From the NCBI GenBank assembly GCA_963836775.1, contig CAWIKR010000003.1, forward strand, positions 2,852,001 to 2,916,000: a stretch of 64,000 nt of DNA, read 5' to 3'. Position 1 is the stretch's first letter, and each line of letters begins with the position of its first letter. The notes beneath the pieces are model-generated. The model was not told the origin of the DNA. It saw nothing but the letters and a program-made list of their open reading frames with translations, and made no database searches. This document shows positions 34,240-43,573 of this stretch, in pieces. Source of the stretch: DASQPR01 sp963836775. GTDB lineage: Bacteria; Actinomycetota; Actinomycetes; Mycobacteriales; Micromonosporaceae. Made by a program: the position numbers and the translations under genes.

Positions 34240-34854
34240 CTAGGTCGCCACGATGACGTGCAGCCGCCGCGGACCATGCACGCCTTCCACGCGGTTCAGC
34301 TCGATGTCACTGGTCGCCGATGGCCCGCTGATCCACGTCTGGGGGCGGCCGGGATCCAGCAGCGCCAGGGCTTCCGGGACGCTTCCGACGATCTGGTCCG
34401 CGCGCACCACACACACATGGAAGTCCGGCAGCAGGGTCAGGGCCCGCCGACCCTGGGCGACGCCGGCATCCAGCACGATGGTTCCGGTCAGGGCGATGCC
34501 GAGCGCCGCGCCAGTGACCACGCCATCGGCACCGTCCAGGTCCACCACCGATAGCGCCGGATCATCGACGAGCACCTCAAGGTCCGCGGTGGCCAGCCAT
34601 CCGTCCGGAAGATCACCGGGTACGCAGATCCGCCGCGCCCGCTGCGCGGTCAGCGCGCCGGCGATCGCCGCCGGCACCTCCGCCGTGCCGACGATCGTCA
34701 CCGTGGCTCGATAGTCGTCGACCCGCTCGGCAAACAACGCCACCGGATCGGCCGACACCATACTGCGGTCATAGTCGCGAGGCACCGCGACCGGGGCCGG
34801 CCGATCGGCCAACGCCGCCCGGAGCCGGTCCAGAATCTCCACGCGGGCGGTCAT
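34240..34854 (-). CDS. lutC: Lactate utilization protein LutC (LUD domain)
   Basis: 204 residues from ATG 34854, which overlaps the lutB stop (ATGA). LUD-domain protein with GAALGIALTGTIVLDAG near the middle and LLPDFHVCVVRADQIVGSVPEAL, as in LutC/LldG. It is the third subunit of the LutABC L-lactate oxidising system. As the last gene of the long rhamnose operon it completes oxidation of the L-lactate made from L-lactaldehyde. Confidence 0.92.
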   Translation of the reverse strand: MTARVEILDRLRAALADRPAPVAVPRDYDRSMVSADPVALFAERVDDYRATVTIVGTAEVPAAIAGALTAQRARRICVPGDLPDGWLATADLEVLVDDPALSVVDLDGADGVVTGAALGIALTGTIVLDAGVAQGRRALTLLPDFHVCVVRADQIVGSVPEALALLDPGRPQTWISGPSATSDIELNRVEGVHGPRRLHVIVAT

Positions 34855-36299
34855 CGGCTCCCCCGAGTTCGGCGCCACCAGCGCCGGAACGACTCGCGTG
34901 CCGGCGGCGTCAGGTCGCGGCCGCCGAACCACGCGCCGATCCAGCCCGGACCGCGCAGCCGCAACCGCGCAAACCGTCCGAGCAGCACGCCGCCGAGTCG
35001 CTCCGCGGCGGCCAGCCGACCCGGCTTGGCGAAGGTGGCCGCGGCCAGTGCGAGCACGGCCCGCTCGGCCCGGTGCCCGCGCTGCTGATCAACGACCCGG
35101 GAGCGTAGGTGCACGAGCACGGCCGGGATGTCGATCGCCACCGGACAGACTTCGTAGCAGGCACCGCACAGGCTGGAGGCGAACGGCAACGACGCTGTCT
35201 GTTCGTCCACTTCGTGCTGGTTGATGCCACGCAGTTGCGGGGTCAGGATGGCTCCGATCGGACCCGGATACGCCGACCCGTAGGCCTGCCCGCCCGTCCG
35301 CGAATAAACCGGGCAGACATTGAGGCACGCGGAACAACGGATGCACCGCAAAGCCTGGCGCCCCACCGGGTCGGCGAGTGTCCCGGTGCGACCGTTGTCG
35401 AGCAGCACGAGATGGAACTCCTGCGGGCCGTCGCCGGGCATGACACCGGTCCACATGGACGTGTAGGGGTTCATCCGCTCCGCGGTGGACGACCGGGGCA
35501 GCAGCTGCAGGAAGACCTCCAGGTCGGCGAAGGTCGGCACGAGCTTTTCGATGCCCAGGACGGTCACCAGGACGCGCGGCAGCGTCAGGCACATCCGGCC
35601 GTTGCCTTCGGACTCGAGCACCACGATCGTGCCGGTGTCGGCGACGGCGAAGTTGCCACCGGACACAGCCATCTCGGCCCGCAGGAACTTCTCTCGCAGA
35701 TGCAGCCGAGCCGCGTCGGCAAGATCAGCCGGCTCATCCGAGAGATCGGGCGGCGCGGGCCGGCCGACCGCGGCCATCTCACCGACGAATATGTCCCGGA
35801 TCTCGGTGCGATTGCGGTGGATCGCCGGCACGAGAATGTGGCTGGGCAGGTCGTGGCCGAGTTGCACGATGAGTTCGGCCAGGTCGGTCTCCCACACGTC
35901 GATGCCCCGGCGTTCCAGGGCCGCGTTCAGCTCGATCTCCTGCGTCGCCATCGACTTGACCTTGACGACCTCGCGGACTTCGGCGGCCGCGGCGATGTCC
36001 GCGACGATGCGATTGGCCTCCGTGGCGTCGCGGGCCCAGTGCACCACACCGCCAGCCGCCACCACGTGGCGTTCCAGCTCGACCAGCAGCTCCGGCAGCC
36101 GGGCCAGGACGTCGTCCTTGATGGCCGCGCCGGCCGCGCGCAGGGCGTCCCAGTCCGGCAGCTCCGCGACCGCCCGGGAGCGCTTGTCCCGGATGGTGCT
36201 GGTGGCGCGCCCTAAATTGGTGCGCAGCTGACGATTCGCGACGGCGGTCTGCGCGGCCACCGGGAACGGCGGCATCCCCAGGAACGTGGGCGCACTCAT
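34851..36299 (-). CDS. lutB: Lactate utilization iron-sulfur protein LutB
   Basis: 482 residues from the ATG at 36299 (MSAPTFLGMPPF), overlapping the lutA stop. N-terminal LUD domain (about 60-290, with VVHWARDATEANRIV and VADTGTIVVLESEGNGR), then two 4Fe-4S motifs, CIRCSACLNVCP and CGACYEVCP, and the LutB C-terminal tail. It acts in the cytoplasm as the electron-carrying core of the L-lactate to pyruvate system. A longer reading upstream to 36830 is only antisense-frame overlap with lutA. Confidence 0.94.
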   Translation of the reverse strand: MSAPTFLGMPPFPVAAQTAVANRQLRTNLGRATSTIRDKRSRAVAELPDWDALRAAGAAIKDDVLARLPELLVELERHVVAAGGVVHWARDATEANRIVADIAAAAEVREVVKVKSMATQEIELNAALERRGIDVWETDLAELIVQLGHDLPSHILVPAIHRNRTEIRDIFVGEMAAVGRPAPPDLSDEPADLADAARLHLREKFLRAEMAVSGGNFAVADTGTIVVLESEGNGRMCLTLPRVLVTVLGIEKLVPTFADLEVFLQLLPRSSTAERMNPYTSMWTGVMPGDGPQEFHLVLLDNGRTGTLADPVGRQALRCIRCSACLNVCPVYSRTGGQAYGSAYPGPIGAILTPQLRGINQHEVDEQTASLPFASSLCGACYEVCPVAIDIPAVLVHLRSRVVDQQRGHRAERAVLALAAATFAKPGRLAAAERLGGVLLGRFARLRLRGPGWIGAWFGGRDLTPPARESFRRWWRRTRGSR

Positions 36300-36991
36300 C
36301 GCGTCGCCGCCAGAATCTCGGCGATGTGCATGGTGCGCACCAGTGCGCCGTGCCGCGACAGCAGCCCGCCGATATGCATCAGACACGAAGTATCCGCGCT
36401 GGCCAGCACTGCCGCGCCGGTCTGGGCGACAGCGGCGGCCTTGTCCGCGCCCATCGCGAGGGAGACGTCCGGATTCTTCACGCTGAACGTGCCACCGAAG
36501 CCACAGCACTCGGCCGGCTGGGCCAGCGGCACCAGATCGATTCCGGCAACCGCCGCCAACAGGCGCTGCGGCCGGTCGCCGATCTGCAGCAATCGCTGTG
36601 AGTGGCAAGTCGGGTGGAACGTGACAGTGTGCGGGAAATAGGCTCCGACATCGGTGATGCCCAGAACATCGATGAGGAACTCGGAGAATTCGTAGACCGG
36701 CGGTGGCTGGTGAGCCGGGTCGATCACCTGGTGATGGTGACGCACCATGGCGGCGCAGGACGCGGACGGCGTGACCACCGCCTGATAGCCGGCGAACGCC
36801 GCGGCGAAATTGCGCACCAGGGGCTCGCACTCACGCCGGTAGCCCGAATTGAAATGCATCTGGCCGCAACATGTCTGCGCCTGCGGGAAGTCCACCTTGA
36901 CGCCGAGGCGTTCCAACACCGTGACGGTGGCCTTACCGACCTGCGGAAACATGGCGTCGTTGAAGCATGTGATGAACAGCGCGACCCGCAT
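36296..36991 (-). CDS. lutA: Lactate utilization protein LutA (CCG domains)
   Basis: 231 residues from ATG 36991. Two cysteine-rich CCG domains: CFNDAMFP and CCGQMHFNSGY in the first, HPTCHSQRLL and ECCGFGGTFSVK in the second. LutA-type subunits carry a noncanonical iron-sulfur cluster and act with LutB and LutC. It starts 2 bp after the rhamnulokinase stop, directly tying lactate oxidation to rhamnose breakdown. Confidence 0.93.
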   Translation of the reverse strand: MRVALFITCFNDAMFPQVGKATVTVLERLGVKVDFPQAQTCCGQMHFNSGYRRECEPLVRNFAAAFAGYQAVVTPSASCAAMVRHHHQVIDPAHQPPPVYEFSEFLIDVLGITDVGAYFPHTVTFHPTCHSQRLLQIGDRPQRLLAAVAGIDLVPLAQPAECCGFGGTFSVKNPDVSLAMGADKAAAVAQTGAAVLASADTSCLMHIGGLLSRHGALVRTMHIAEILAATR

Positions 36992-36993
36992 CC

Positions 36994-38385
36994 TCACCCC
37001 CGGCCGATCCGCGCGGCGGCCTTCTCCCACGCTGACGCGTCACCCCGCGGTTCGTAGCGCTGCAACGAGGTCGTCGCGGCCACCAGCGCCCGCATCTGCG
37101 ATCGCGAGCCCAGTTCACCGGCGGCGCGGGCCTGCATCAGCACGTTGCCGATCGCGGTCGCTTCCACCGGCCCAGCGACTACCGGCAGCTGGCAGGCATC
37201 GGCGGTGAGCTGGCACAGCAGGCGGTTGTGTGTACCACCGCCGACCAGATGCACGACGTCGATCGGACGCCCGGTCAGGCGTACCGCGTCCGCCAGGGCC
37301 AACCGGTGACCAAGCGCGAGGCTCTCCAGGATGCAGCGCGCGAACGCGGCGCGATCCCGAGGGGGCCGCTGTCCGGAGCGTTCGCAGTACGCGGCGATCC
37401 GCCCCGGCATATCCCCTGGCGCGAGAAACGAAGCGTCGTCCGGGTCGACCACCGCGGCGAACGCGGGCGCGGAATCGGCCGCGTCGACGAGCGCCGCGGT
37501 GTCGGATTCGCTCCAGGCCCGCTGGCACTCCTGCAGCAGCCACAGGCCCATCACGTTGCGCAGATATCGGATCGTGCCGTCGACACCGACCTCGTTGGTG
37601 AAGTTGGCATCCCGGCTGGCGTCGGTAAGCACCGGCTGTTCCAATTCGACGCCGGCCAGCGACCAGGTGCCGGTGGAGATATAGCCGAATCGCTCCGCCA
37701 GGGCCGGCACCGCCAGCACCGCCGACGCCGTGTCGTGTGAGGCCACCGCGACCACTTCGAGGTCCAGCGCCGTGGATGCCAAAGTACGGCCCAGCGACTG
37801 GCCGGGATCCCGCAGCGCGGGCAACAACGACGCGGAGATGCCCAGGTCCGCGCATATCTCCGCGGACCATTTCCGGGTCCGCGCGGCATACAGCGCGGTG
37901 GTCGACGCATTCGTGCGCTCGGCTCCGATCGCGCCGGTCAGCCAGTAGCCGAGCAGGTCCGGAATCAGCAGCAGGGCCGCAGCCGCGGCCAGATTCGCAG
38001 CGGGTTCGGTGCGCACCTGGTAGACGGTGTTGAACGGCAGATGTTGGATGCCGGTGACGGCATACCAGTCCTGCCGGGGAACCGCCGCGGTGCGCGCGTC
38101 CCGGTAGTGAAAGGGCAGGCCGAGCAGCGCGCCACGCGCATCGATCAGCCCGTAATCCACGCCCCACGTGTCAATGCCGACGGACCGGACCGCCCCGACC
38201 TCGCCGAGACCCGCGAGCATCTCGCGATAGAGCCGGGGCAGATCCCAATGGAGCCCGTCGGGCAACGCCAACGGCTCGTTCGGGAAGCGGTGCACTTCGG
38301 TCAGCTCGAGGCGGTCCGGGCCGACCGCACCAACAATCACACGACCGCTGGACGCGCCGAGATCGACCGCCGCATAACGGCTCAT
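36994..38385 (-). CDS. rhaB: Rhamnulokinase RhaB
   Basis: 463-residue FGGY-family sugar kinase that phosphorylates L-rhamnulose at O-1. N-terminal DLGASSGRVIVG (phosphate loop), WGVDYGLID (catalytic Asp region), FNTVYQVRTE, SHDTASAVLAVP, ISTGTWSLAGVE and the ATP-site VHLVGGGTHNRLLCQ. The ATG overlaps the stop of the aldolase fusion (ATGA). Confidence 0.94.
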   Translation of the reverse strand: MSRYAAVDLGASSGRVIVGAVGPDRLELTEVHRFPNEPLALPDGLHWDLPRLYREMLAGLGEVGAVRSVGIDTWGVDYGLIDARGALLGLPFHYRDARTAAVPRQDWYAVTGIQHLPFNTVYQVRTEPAANLAAAAALLLIPDLLGYWLTGAIGAERTNASTTALYAARTRKWSAEICADLGISASLLPALRDPGQSLGRTLASTALDLEVVAVASHDTASAVLAVPALAERFGYISTGTWSLAGVELEQPVLTDASRDANFTNEVGVDGTIRYLRNVMGLWLLQECQRAWSESDTAALVDAADSAPAFAAVVDPDDASFLAPGDMPGRIAAYCERSGQRPPRDRAAFARCILESLALGHRLALADAVRLTGRPIDVVHLVGGGTHNRLLCQLTADACQLPVVAGPVEATAIGNVLMQARAAGELGSRSQMRALVAATTSLQRYEPRGDASAWEKAAARIGRG

Positions 38386-40412
38386 CGCAGGAACGCCGCC
38401 GCGACACCGGCATCGACCGGCACGTGCAGCCCGGTGGTCAACGACAGGTCCCCGCCGGTCAGCGCGAACACCGCAGCGGCGACGTGCTCCGGAAGCACCT
38501 CCTTCTTCAGGAGCGTGCGCTGGGCATAGAACGCACCGAGTTCGTCCTCGGGCACTCCGTAGACCGCAGCCCGCTGCGCGCCCCAGCCCCCGGCGAAGAT
38601 GCCCGAACCACGCACGACGCCGTCCGGATTGATGCCGTTGACGCGGATGCCGTCACTGCCCAGCTCGGCGGCGAGCAACCGCACCTGGTGTGCCTGATCG
38701 GCCTTGGCCGCACCGTACGCGACATTGTTCGGGCCCGCGAACACGCTGTTCTTGCTGGAGATATAGATGATGTCGCCACCGAGACCTTGCGCCCGCATGA
38801 CTCGCGCCGCTTCCCGGGACACCAGGAACGACCCGCGAGCCATCACATCATGCTGCAGATCCCAGTCGTGCAACGAAGTCTCCGCAAGCGGCTTGGAGAT
38901 CGACAGCCCGGCGTTGTTGACCACCAGGTCGACACCGCCGAACGCGAGCGCGGCGACCTCGAATGCCGTCGCGATCGCAGTCTCGTCGCTTACGTCCGAT
39001 GCCACCGCCACCGCACGATCCGCGGTGCCGATCTCGGCCGCGACGGCGGCGGCGTTCGCCTCGTGGAGATCGGCCACCACGACGCACGCACCCTCGGCCG
39101 CGAGCCGATGCGCAATCGCCCGGCCGATTCCGGAGCCGGCGCCGGTCACCAATGCCACGCGGGTGGCCAGCGGCTTGGGCTTGGGCATCCGGGCCAGCTT
39201 GGCCTCCTCGAGCGCCCAGTATTCGATCCGGAACTTCTCCGACTCCTCGATCGGTGCGTAGCTCGAAATGGCTTCCGCGCCGCGCATCACATTGATGGCG
39301 TTGACGTAGAACTCGCCGGCGACTCGTGCGGTCTGCTTGTCCTTGCCGTAGGAGAACATCCCGACGCCGGGCACCAGCACGATCGCGGGATCCGCGCCGC
39401 GCATCCGAGGCGAGTCGGCGGTCGCGTACTTGTCGTAATAGGCCGCGTAGTCGGCCCGGTATGCATGGTGGAGTTCTTTGAGCCGCGCGACAACGTCGTC
39501 GATCGGTGCGGTCGGCGGCAGGTCCAGCACCAGGGGCCGGACCTTCGTCCGCAGGAAGTGATCCGGACACGACGTGCCGAGCGCCGCCAACCGGGGATGC
39601 TCGGCCCGGGCGAGAAAGTCGAGGACGACATCGCTGTCGGTGTAATGGCCGATCTGCGGCGCGTCGGTGCCGGCCAGCCCGCGCAGCACCGGCGCCAATG
39701 CGGCCGCGCGAGCGTGCCGGTTTGCGACCGGGAGTGGCTCGTACCCATCGATGGTGGGCCCGAACGGCTCGGCCTTGGCGCGCTCCGCAATGAACCGCTC
39801 GGCGGTGCGGATAATCTCCAGTGAGTTCGCCTCACACTCGGCGCTGGTGCTCCCCCACGCGGTGACACCGTGCCCGCCGAGCACGCATCCGATCGCCTGC
39901 GGGTGCTCCCGGGCCACCACCGCGATGTCGAGCCCGAGCTGGAAACCGGGCCGCCGCCAGGGCATCCAGATCACCCGGTCGCCGAAGCACTCGCGGGTCA
40001 ATGCCTCGCCGTCGGCCGCGGTGGCCAGCGCGATGCCCGAGTCGGGATGCAGATGATCGACGTGGGGCTGCTCAACCAGCCCGTGCATGGCGGTGTCGAT
40101 GCTCGGCGCGGCGCCGCCCTTGCCGTGCAGACAGAACTCGAACGCCGCCACCATCTCGTCCTCGCGGGTCTCGCCCGGATAGACGTCGACCAAGGCGCGC
40201 AGGCGGTCCAGGCGCAGGACCGCGAGCCCGGCCTCGGTCAGCGTGCCGAGGTCGCCGCCGGAACCTTTGACCCACAGCAACTCGACGTCCTCGGATGTCA
40301 CCGGATCGACGGCGGTGCCCTTGGCGGAGGTGTTACCGCCAGCGTAGTTGGTATTGCGGGCATCCGAGCCGAGCCGGTTCGAGCGCTCGATGAGCTCTGA
40401 GACGGTGTTCAT
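38382..40412 (-). CDS. rhaEW: Bifunctional rhamnulose-1-phosphate aldolase / L-lactaldehyde dehydrogenase
   Basis: 676-residue fusion. The N-terminal class II aldolase domain (about 20-370) has DHLHPDSGIA (metal His-x-His) and GGHGVTAWG, and splits rhamnulose-1-P into DHAP and L-lactaldehyde. The C-terminal short-chain dehydrogenase domain (about 420-676) has TGAGSGIGRA, NNAGLSISKP and an Ser-Tyr-Lys set in SSKNSVFAGPNNVAYGAAK, and oxidises L-lactaldehyde to L-lactate. The domain order matches the RhaEW fusions described in actinobacteria and bacilli. AAGGAAG precedes the ATG. Confidence 0.95.
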   Translation of the reverse strand: MNTVSELIERSNRLGSDARNTNYAGGNTSAKGTAVDPVTSEDVELLWVKGSGGDLGTLTEAGLAVLRLDRLRALVDVYPGETREDEMVAAFEFCLHGKGGAAPSIDTAMHGLVEQPHVDHLHPDSGIALATAADGEALTRECFGDRVIWMPWRRPGFQLGLDIAVVAREHPQAIGCVLGGHGVTAWGSTSAECEANSLEIIRTAERFIAERAKAEPFGPTIDGYEPLPVANRHARAAALAPVLRGLAGTDAPQIGHYTDSDVVLDFLARAEHPRLAALGTSCPDHFLRTKVRPLVLDLPPTAPIDDVVARLKELHHAYRADYAAYYDKYATADSPRMRGADPAIVLVPGVGMFSYGKDKQTARVAGEFYVNAINVMRGAEAISSYAPIEESEKFRIEYWALEEAKLARMPKPKPLATRVALVTGAGSGIGRAIAHRLAAEGACVVVADLHEANAAAVAAEIGTADRAVAVASDVSDETAIATAFEVAALAFGGVDLVVNNAGLSISKPLAETSLHDWDLQHDVMARGSFLVSREAARVMRAQGLGGDIIYISSKNSVFAGPNNVAYGAAKADQAHQVRLLAAELGSDGIRVNGINPDGVVRGSGIFAGGWGAQRAAVYGVPEDELGAFYAQRTLLKKEVLPEHVAAAVFALTGGDLSLTTGLHVPVDAGVAAAFLR

Positions 40413-40451
40413 GACTTCCTTTTCCTGGTGATTGCGGTGTGCGGCGCGGGT

Positions 40452-41618
40452 TCAGGCGCCCCAGCCGGCCTGCTGGCCGCCGATCCGCTCGGTGATGATC
40501 CGTTGGGCATAACCTGAGTGGGCGTAGGCAGCCATCGGGTCAGCGTCGAGACCCATCTCATCGCGCAGATCGGCGAGCAGCGGCCGAACATCGGTGTTGT
40601 AGGCGTCCATCAGCACGCCGTTGGCGGCCAGCACGTCGCCGGCGGCCTGCGCGGCACCCAACGCGTCCAGATCCACCAGCAGCGCTTTGGCGGTGGCTTC
40701 TTGCACATTCATGACCGACCGGATTTGGGCCGGGATTTTCGGCTCGATGTTGTGGCACTGGTCGAGCATGAATGCGATGTCGGTGTCCTCGGCGAAACCG
40801 CCGCCGGTGGAGACCTCGAACAGGATCCGGAACAGCTGGAACGGATCGGCCGCTCCGACGATGAGGTCATCGTCGGCGTAGAAGCGCGAGTTGAAATCGA
40901 AGGCGCCGAGCTTCCCGGCCCGCAGCAGGAACGCGACGATGAATTCGATGTTGGTGCCGGGTGCGTGATGCCCGGTGTCGACGCACACCTTGGCACGGTC
41001 ACCGAGCTGCAGGCAGTGCGCGAACGCGGTGCCCCAGTCCGGGACATCCATGGTGTAGAAGGCCGGCTCGAACAGTTTGTATTCGAGGATCATCCGCTGG
41101 TGGTCACCGAGTCGCTGGTAGACGGCGTGCAGTGCGTCGGCCAGCCGATCCTGCCGATCGCGGATGCTGTCCTGGCCCGGATAGTTGGTGCCGTCGGAAA
41201 ACCACAGCTTGAGGTCCCGGGATCCGGTCTGGTCCATCACGTCGATGCACTCGAAGAGGTGATCCAACGCCTTGCGCCGAATCCGCGAATCCGGATTGGT
41301 GACGCTGCCGAGCTTGTAGTCGTCGTCCTGAAACACGTTGGCGTTGATGGTGCCGAGCTCGATGCCCTGATCCTTCGCCGCCGCGGACAGCACCGCATAG
41401 TCGGCGACCTTGTCCCACGGGATGTGCAGCGCCACACTCGGCGCGACTCCGGTGTGTTTGTGCACCGCAGCGGCGTCGGCGACCTTCTCGAACGGATCGC
41501 GTGGCACGCCGGGTTGGGTGAACACCTTGAAGCGGGTCCCGGAATTGCCGAATGCCCACGATGGCAACTCGATGCGCTGGCGGCGCAGCACCTCTTTGAT
41601 GGCCTGAGCTTCGACCAT
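40452..41618 (-). CDS. rhaI: L-rhamnose isomerase RhaI
   Basis: 388-residue TIM-barrel isomerase converting L-rhamnose to L-rhamnulose, of the RhaI type rather than E. coli RhaA. Family segments are PSWAFGNSGTRFKVF, ALHIPWDK, LKLWFSDGTNYPG, metal ligands in ILEYKLFEPAF, VDTGHHAPGTN and FDFNSRFYADDD, and MLDQCHNIEPK. AGGAGG precedes the ATG. A 39-bp gap separates it from the aldolase fusion. Confidence 0.95.
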   Translation of the reverse strand: MVEAQAIKEVLRRQRIELPSWAFGNSGTRFKVFTQPGVPRDPFEKVADAAAVHKHTGVAPSVALHIPWDKVADYAVLSAAAKDQGIELGTINANVFQDDDYKLGSVTNPDSRIRRKALDHLFECIDVMDQTGSRDLKLWFSDGTNYPGQDSIRDRQDRLADALHAVYQRLGDHQRMILEYKLFEPAFYTMDVPDWGTAFAHCLQLGDRAKVCVDTGHHAPGTNIEFIVAFLLRAGKLGAFDFNSRFYADDDLIVGAADPFQLFRILFEVSTGGGFAEDTDIAFMLDQCHNIEPKIPAQIRSVMNVQEATAKALLVDLDALGAAQAAGDVLAANGVLMDAYNTDVRPLLADLRDEMGLDADPMAAYAHSGYAQRIITERIGGQQAGWGA

Positions 41619-41633
41619 GGCTGGATCTACCTC

Positions 41634-43109
41634 CTAGTGCTCGTGAACGATCGGTGCCGGCGCCACTTCGACCAGCTGTACGCCCAGCAGTTCCGCGGTC
41701 GCCCGCAGCTCGTGCCGGATGTCGCCGACCCCGAGCGCCCAGTGGTGCGAAATGCCGGTGGCACTCCACTCGTCGACCCACTCCCCCGGATCGCATCCGA
41801 AGTCGACGCGAGAGGTGGTGTTGCCGATTCGCAGCAACGGCCCGGGCACGACCCTGCCCACCGAGGCGACGAACCTGTATGCGCCGTCGCGCTGCTGCGC
41901 GATGCCGAGGACGGTGACGGGACCGTGTTTGACGTCGAACTCCACCGAGACGCCCCAACCGCGCTTGCCGTGATACGTGCCGAGGCCGCGCAGCAACGGC
42001 CGGTTCTGGGAGATCTGCAGATGGGCCGGGCCGTCGTGACCCATCTCGACGACGTTGTCGAAGAAGTTGAGAGCCTGCAGTTCAGTGAACGAGCCGCCAC
42101 CGCCGAGGCGGTCCAGGATGAGCATCGCCAGCGAGGTACGCAGTTCGTACTCACCGGCGGCCGGAATGCCCCGCGCCGTGAGCAGCGACGCACCCAGGAT
42201 CAGGCCGGCGCCGAGCCGTTCGTGCTGCTCGCCATCGAGGCCCCGGTGGTAATAGGCGAGGCTGTCCAGACCGAAGTCGTCGACCAACCGGTCCAACCCG
42301 ACGGACACCTGGGCAGCCCATCGGAAGTCCTCGTCCTGCACGGTGGGGTCGAGCTCGAACAGATTGCGGGCCAGCTCCATCCGCCGGTTGATCTCGATGT
42401 CGGTGACGGCCGCGACGCGTACCCGCAGATCGTCGAGTTCGAGCACCTCAACGTGGCCGCCGAAATTGGCGGTGACCTGCGTGAGGTCCGTCGAGACGTC
42501 GAGCATGCCCGGGTATAGGTGACCCATCAGACCGTGGCGCCCGGTGCGGAGCGCACCGCGCACACCGGCTGCCTTGATCCACCGCCGGATCCGGGCCCAC
42601 GCGCGCTCGTCCTCGAGGTAGCCGGAGACCGACCGGAACGGCACCCCGACACGCAGGAACGCGTTCGCCATCTCGGGCATCGGGCAGGCGCCGCAATACG
42701 CCAGCCACTGGCCGGTATCGAAGGTCGCGTGGTCCATCGCCTCGGTCGGCTGCAGGTTGATCAACAGCACCGGTGCACCGCTGCGTTGGGCGATCGGCAC
42801 CAACATCGAGGCGGTCATGTAGGTGGTAAGGAAACCGACGATCAGGTCGCATCCGGCAACTCGCAACGCCTCTGCCGCGGCAGCCCCCTCCTGCGCATCG
42901 GAGATGAACCCGACATCAACGACCTCACAGTCGAGTTCCTGCATCCGGGCACTGACCCGGCGCGCCGAGGCCTGCAGTTGCGGCAGCAGGTCCGGAAATT
43001 GCGGCCAGTAGGCGCCGAGGCCACCGGCGACCAGGCCGACCCTGGTGCGACGCGGCGCGATTCGCTCGAGAACCGCGGTCGGGTCCGACGATCGGGTGAG
43101 CGTGGTCAT
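41634..43109 (-). CDS. L-arabinose/L-fucose isomerase-family protein
   Basis: 491-residue sugar isomerase-fold protein of the AraA/FucI superfamily. N-terminal Rossmann-like part with GLVAGGLGAYWPQFPD, VVDVGFISDAQEG and INLQPTEAMDHATFDTG; C-terminal catalytic part with AGEYELRTSLAMLILD (metal Glu region), DNVVEMGHDGPAHLQIS and GISHHWALGVGD (His region). Because RhaI is encoded next to it, this second enzyme probably handles another sugar such as L-fucose, D-arabinose or L-arabinose, or a rhamnose derivative (inference). It is embedded in the operon: its ATG overlaps the RhaM stop. Confidence 0.85.
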   Translation of the reverse strand: MTTLTRSSDPTAVLERIAPRRTRVGLVAGGLGAYWPQFPDLLPQLQASARRVSARMQELDCEVVDVGFISDAQEGAAAAEALRVAGCDLIVGFLTTYMTASMLVPIAQRSGAPVLLINLQPTEAMDHATFDTGQWLAYCGACPMPEMANAFLRVGVPFRSVSGYLEDERAWARIRRWIKAAGVRGALRTGRHGLMGHLYPGMLDVSTDLTQVTANFGGHVEVLELDDLRVRVAAVTDIEINRRMELARNLFELDPTVQDEDFRWAAQVSVGLDRLVDDFGLDSLAYYHRGLDGEQHERLGAGLILGASLLTARGIPAAGEYELRTSLAMLILDRLGGGGSFTELQALNFFDNVVEMGHDGPAHLQISQNRPLLRGLGTYHGKRGWGVSVEFDVKHGPVTVLGIAQQRDGAYRFVASVGRVVPGPLLRIGNTTSRVDFGCDPGEWVDEWSATGISHHWALGVGDIRHELRATAELLGVQLVEVAPAPIVHEH

Positions 43110-43513
43110 GTTTGGCTCCGATCCGTCACGTCCGGCCCGCCCGCGGCCGCCAGCTGGTCTTCAAGGTTGAAGATCTCGTCGAGCAGCAGGAACGACTCGT
43201 CCGGGCGTAGCACTCTCTTCGACTCCTCGTCACCCGCCGGCGAGTTGCCGTCCAGCCCGATGAAGTACTTACTCATGTCCGCCTGCCACCGGGTGTTCAC
43301 GTCGGTGTCAGCCATCGCCGCCTGCACGGCCGCCAGGTCGTCGGCCTCGACATAGCCGACCAGGAGACCATCGGCGCGCGCGAAGATCGAGTAGTTCCGC
43401 CAGCCGGTGGCGTGGAGCGCGGCGAGCATCTCCGGCCAGACGGCGGCGTGCCGATCGCGATATTCATCGAGTAGCTCCGGCCGGACCTGGAGCAAGAAGC
43501 AGTACCGGGCCAT
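43106..43513 (-). CDS. rhaM: L-rhamnose mutarotase RhaM
   Basis: 135 residues from ATG 43513 (MARYCFLLQVRPELL). Dimeric alpha-beta barrel with YRDRHAAVWPEML (catalytic His), NYSIFARADGLLVGYVE and MSKYF near the end. It interconverts alpha and beta L-rhamnopyranose so that the isomerase receives the right anomer. The C-terminus carries about 30 extra residues compared with E. coli RhaM (104 residues), which is common in actinobacterial members. Confidence 0.93.
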   Translation of the reverse strand: MARYCFLLQVRPELLDEYRDRHAAVWPEMLAALHATGWRNYSIFARADGLLVGYVEADDLAAVQAAMADTDVNTRWQADMSKYFIGLDGNSPAGDEESKRVLRPDESFLLLDEIFNLEDQLAAAGGPDVTDRSQT

Positions 43514-43573
43514 CTGTGCTCCCGCGTTTGATGCGCCCGGCCGGCACCTGCGCATGCCGGCCGGGCGTGTCCA

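Noticed and set aside
34851..36830. A 659-residue LutB with an extra N-terminus
   Set aside because: The first 177 codons are an out-of-frame reading of lutA; the ATGA overlap marks the true start at 36299.
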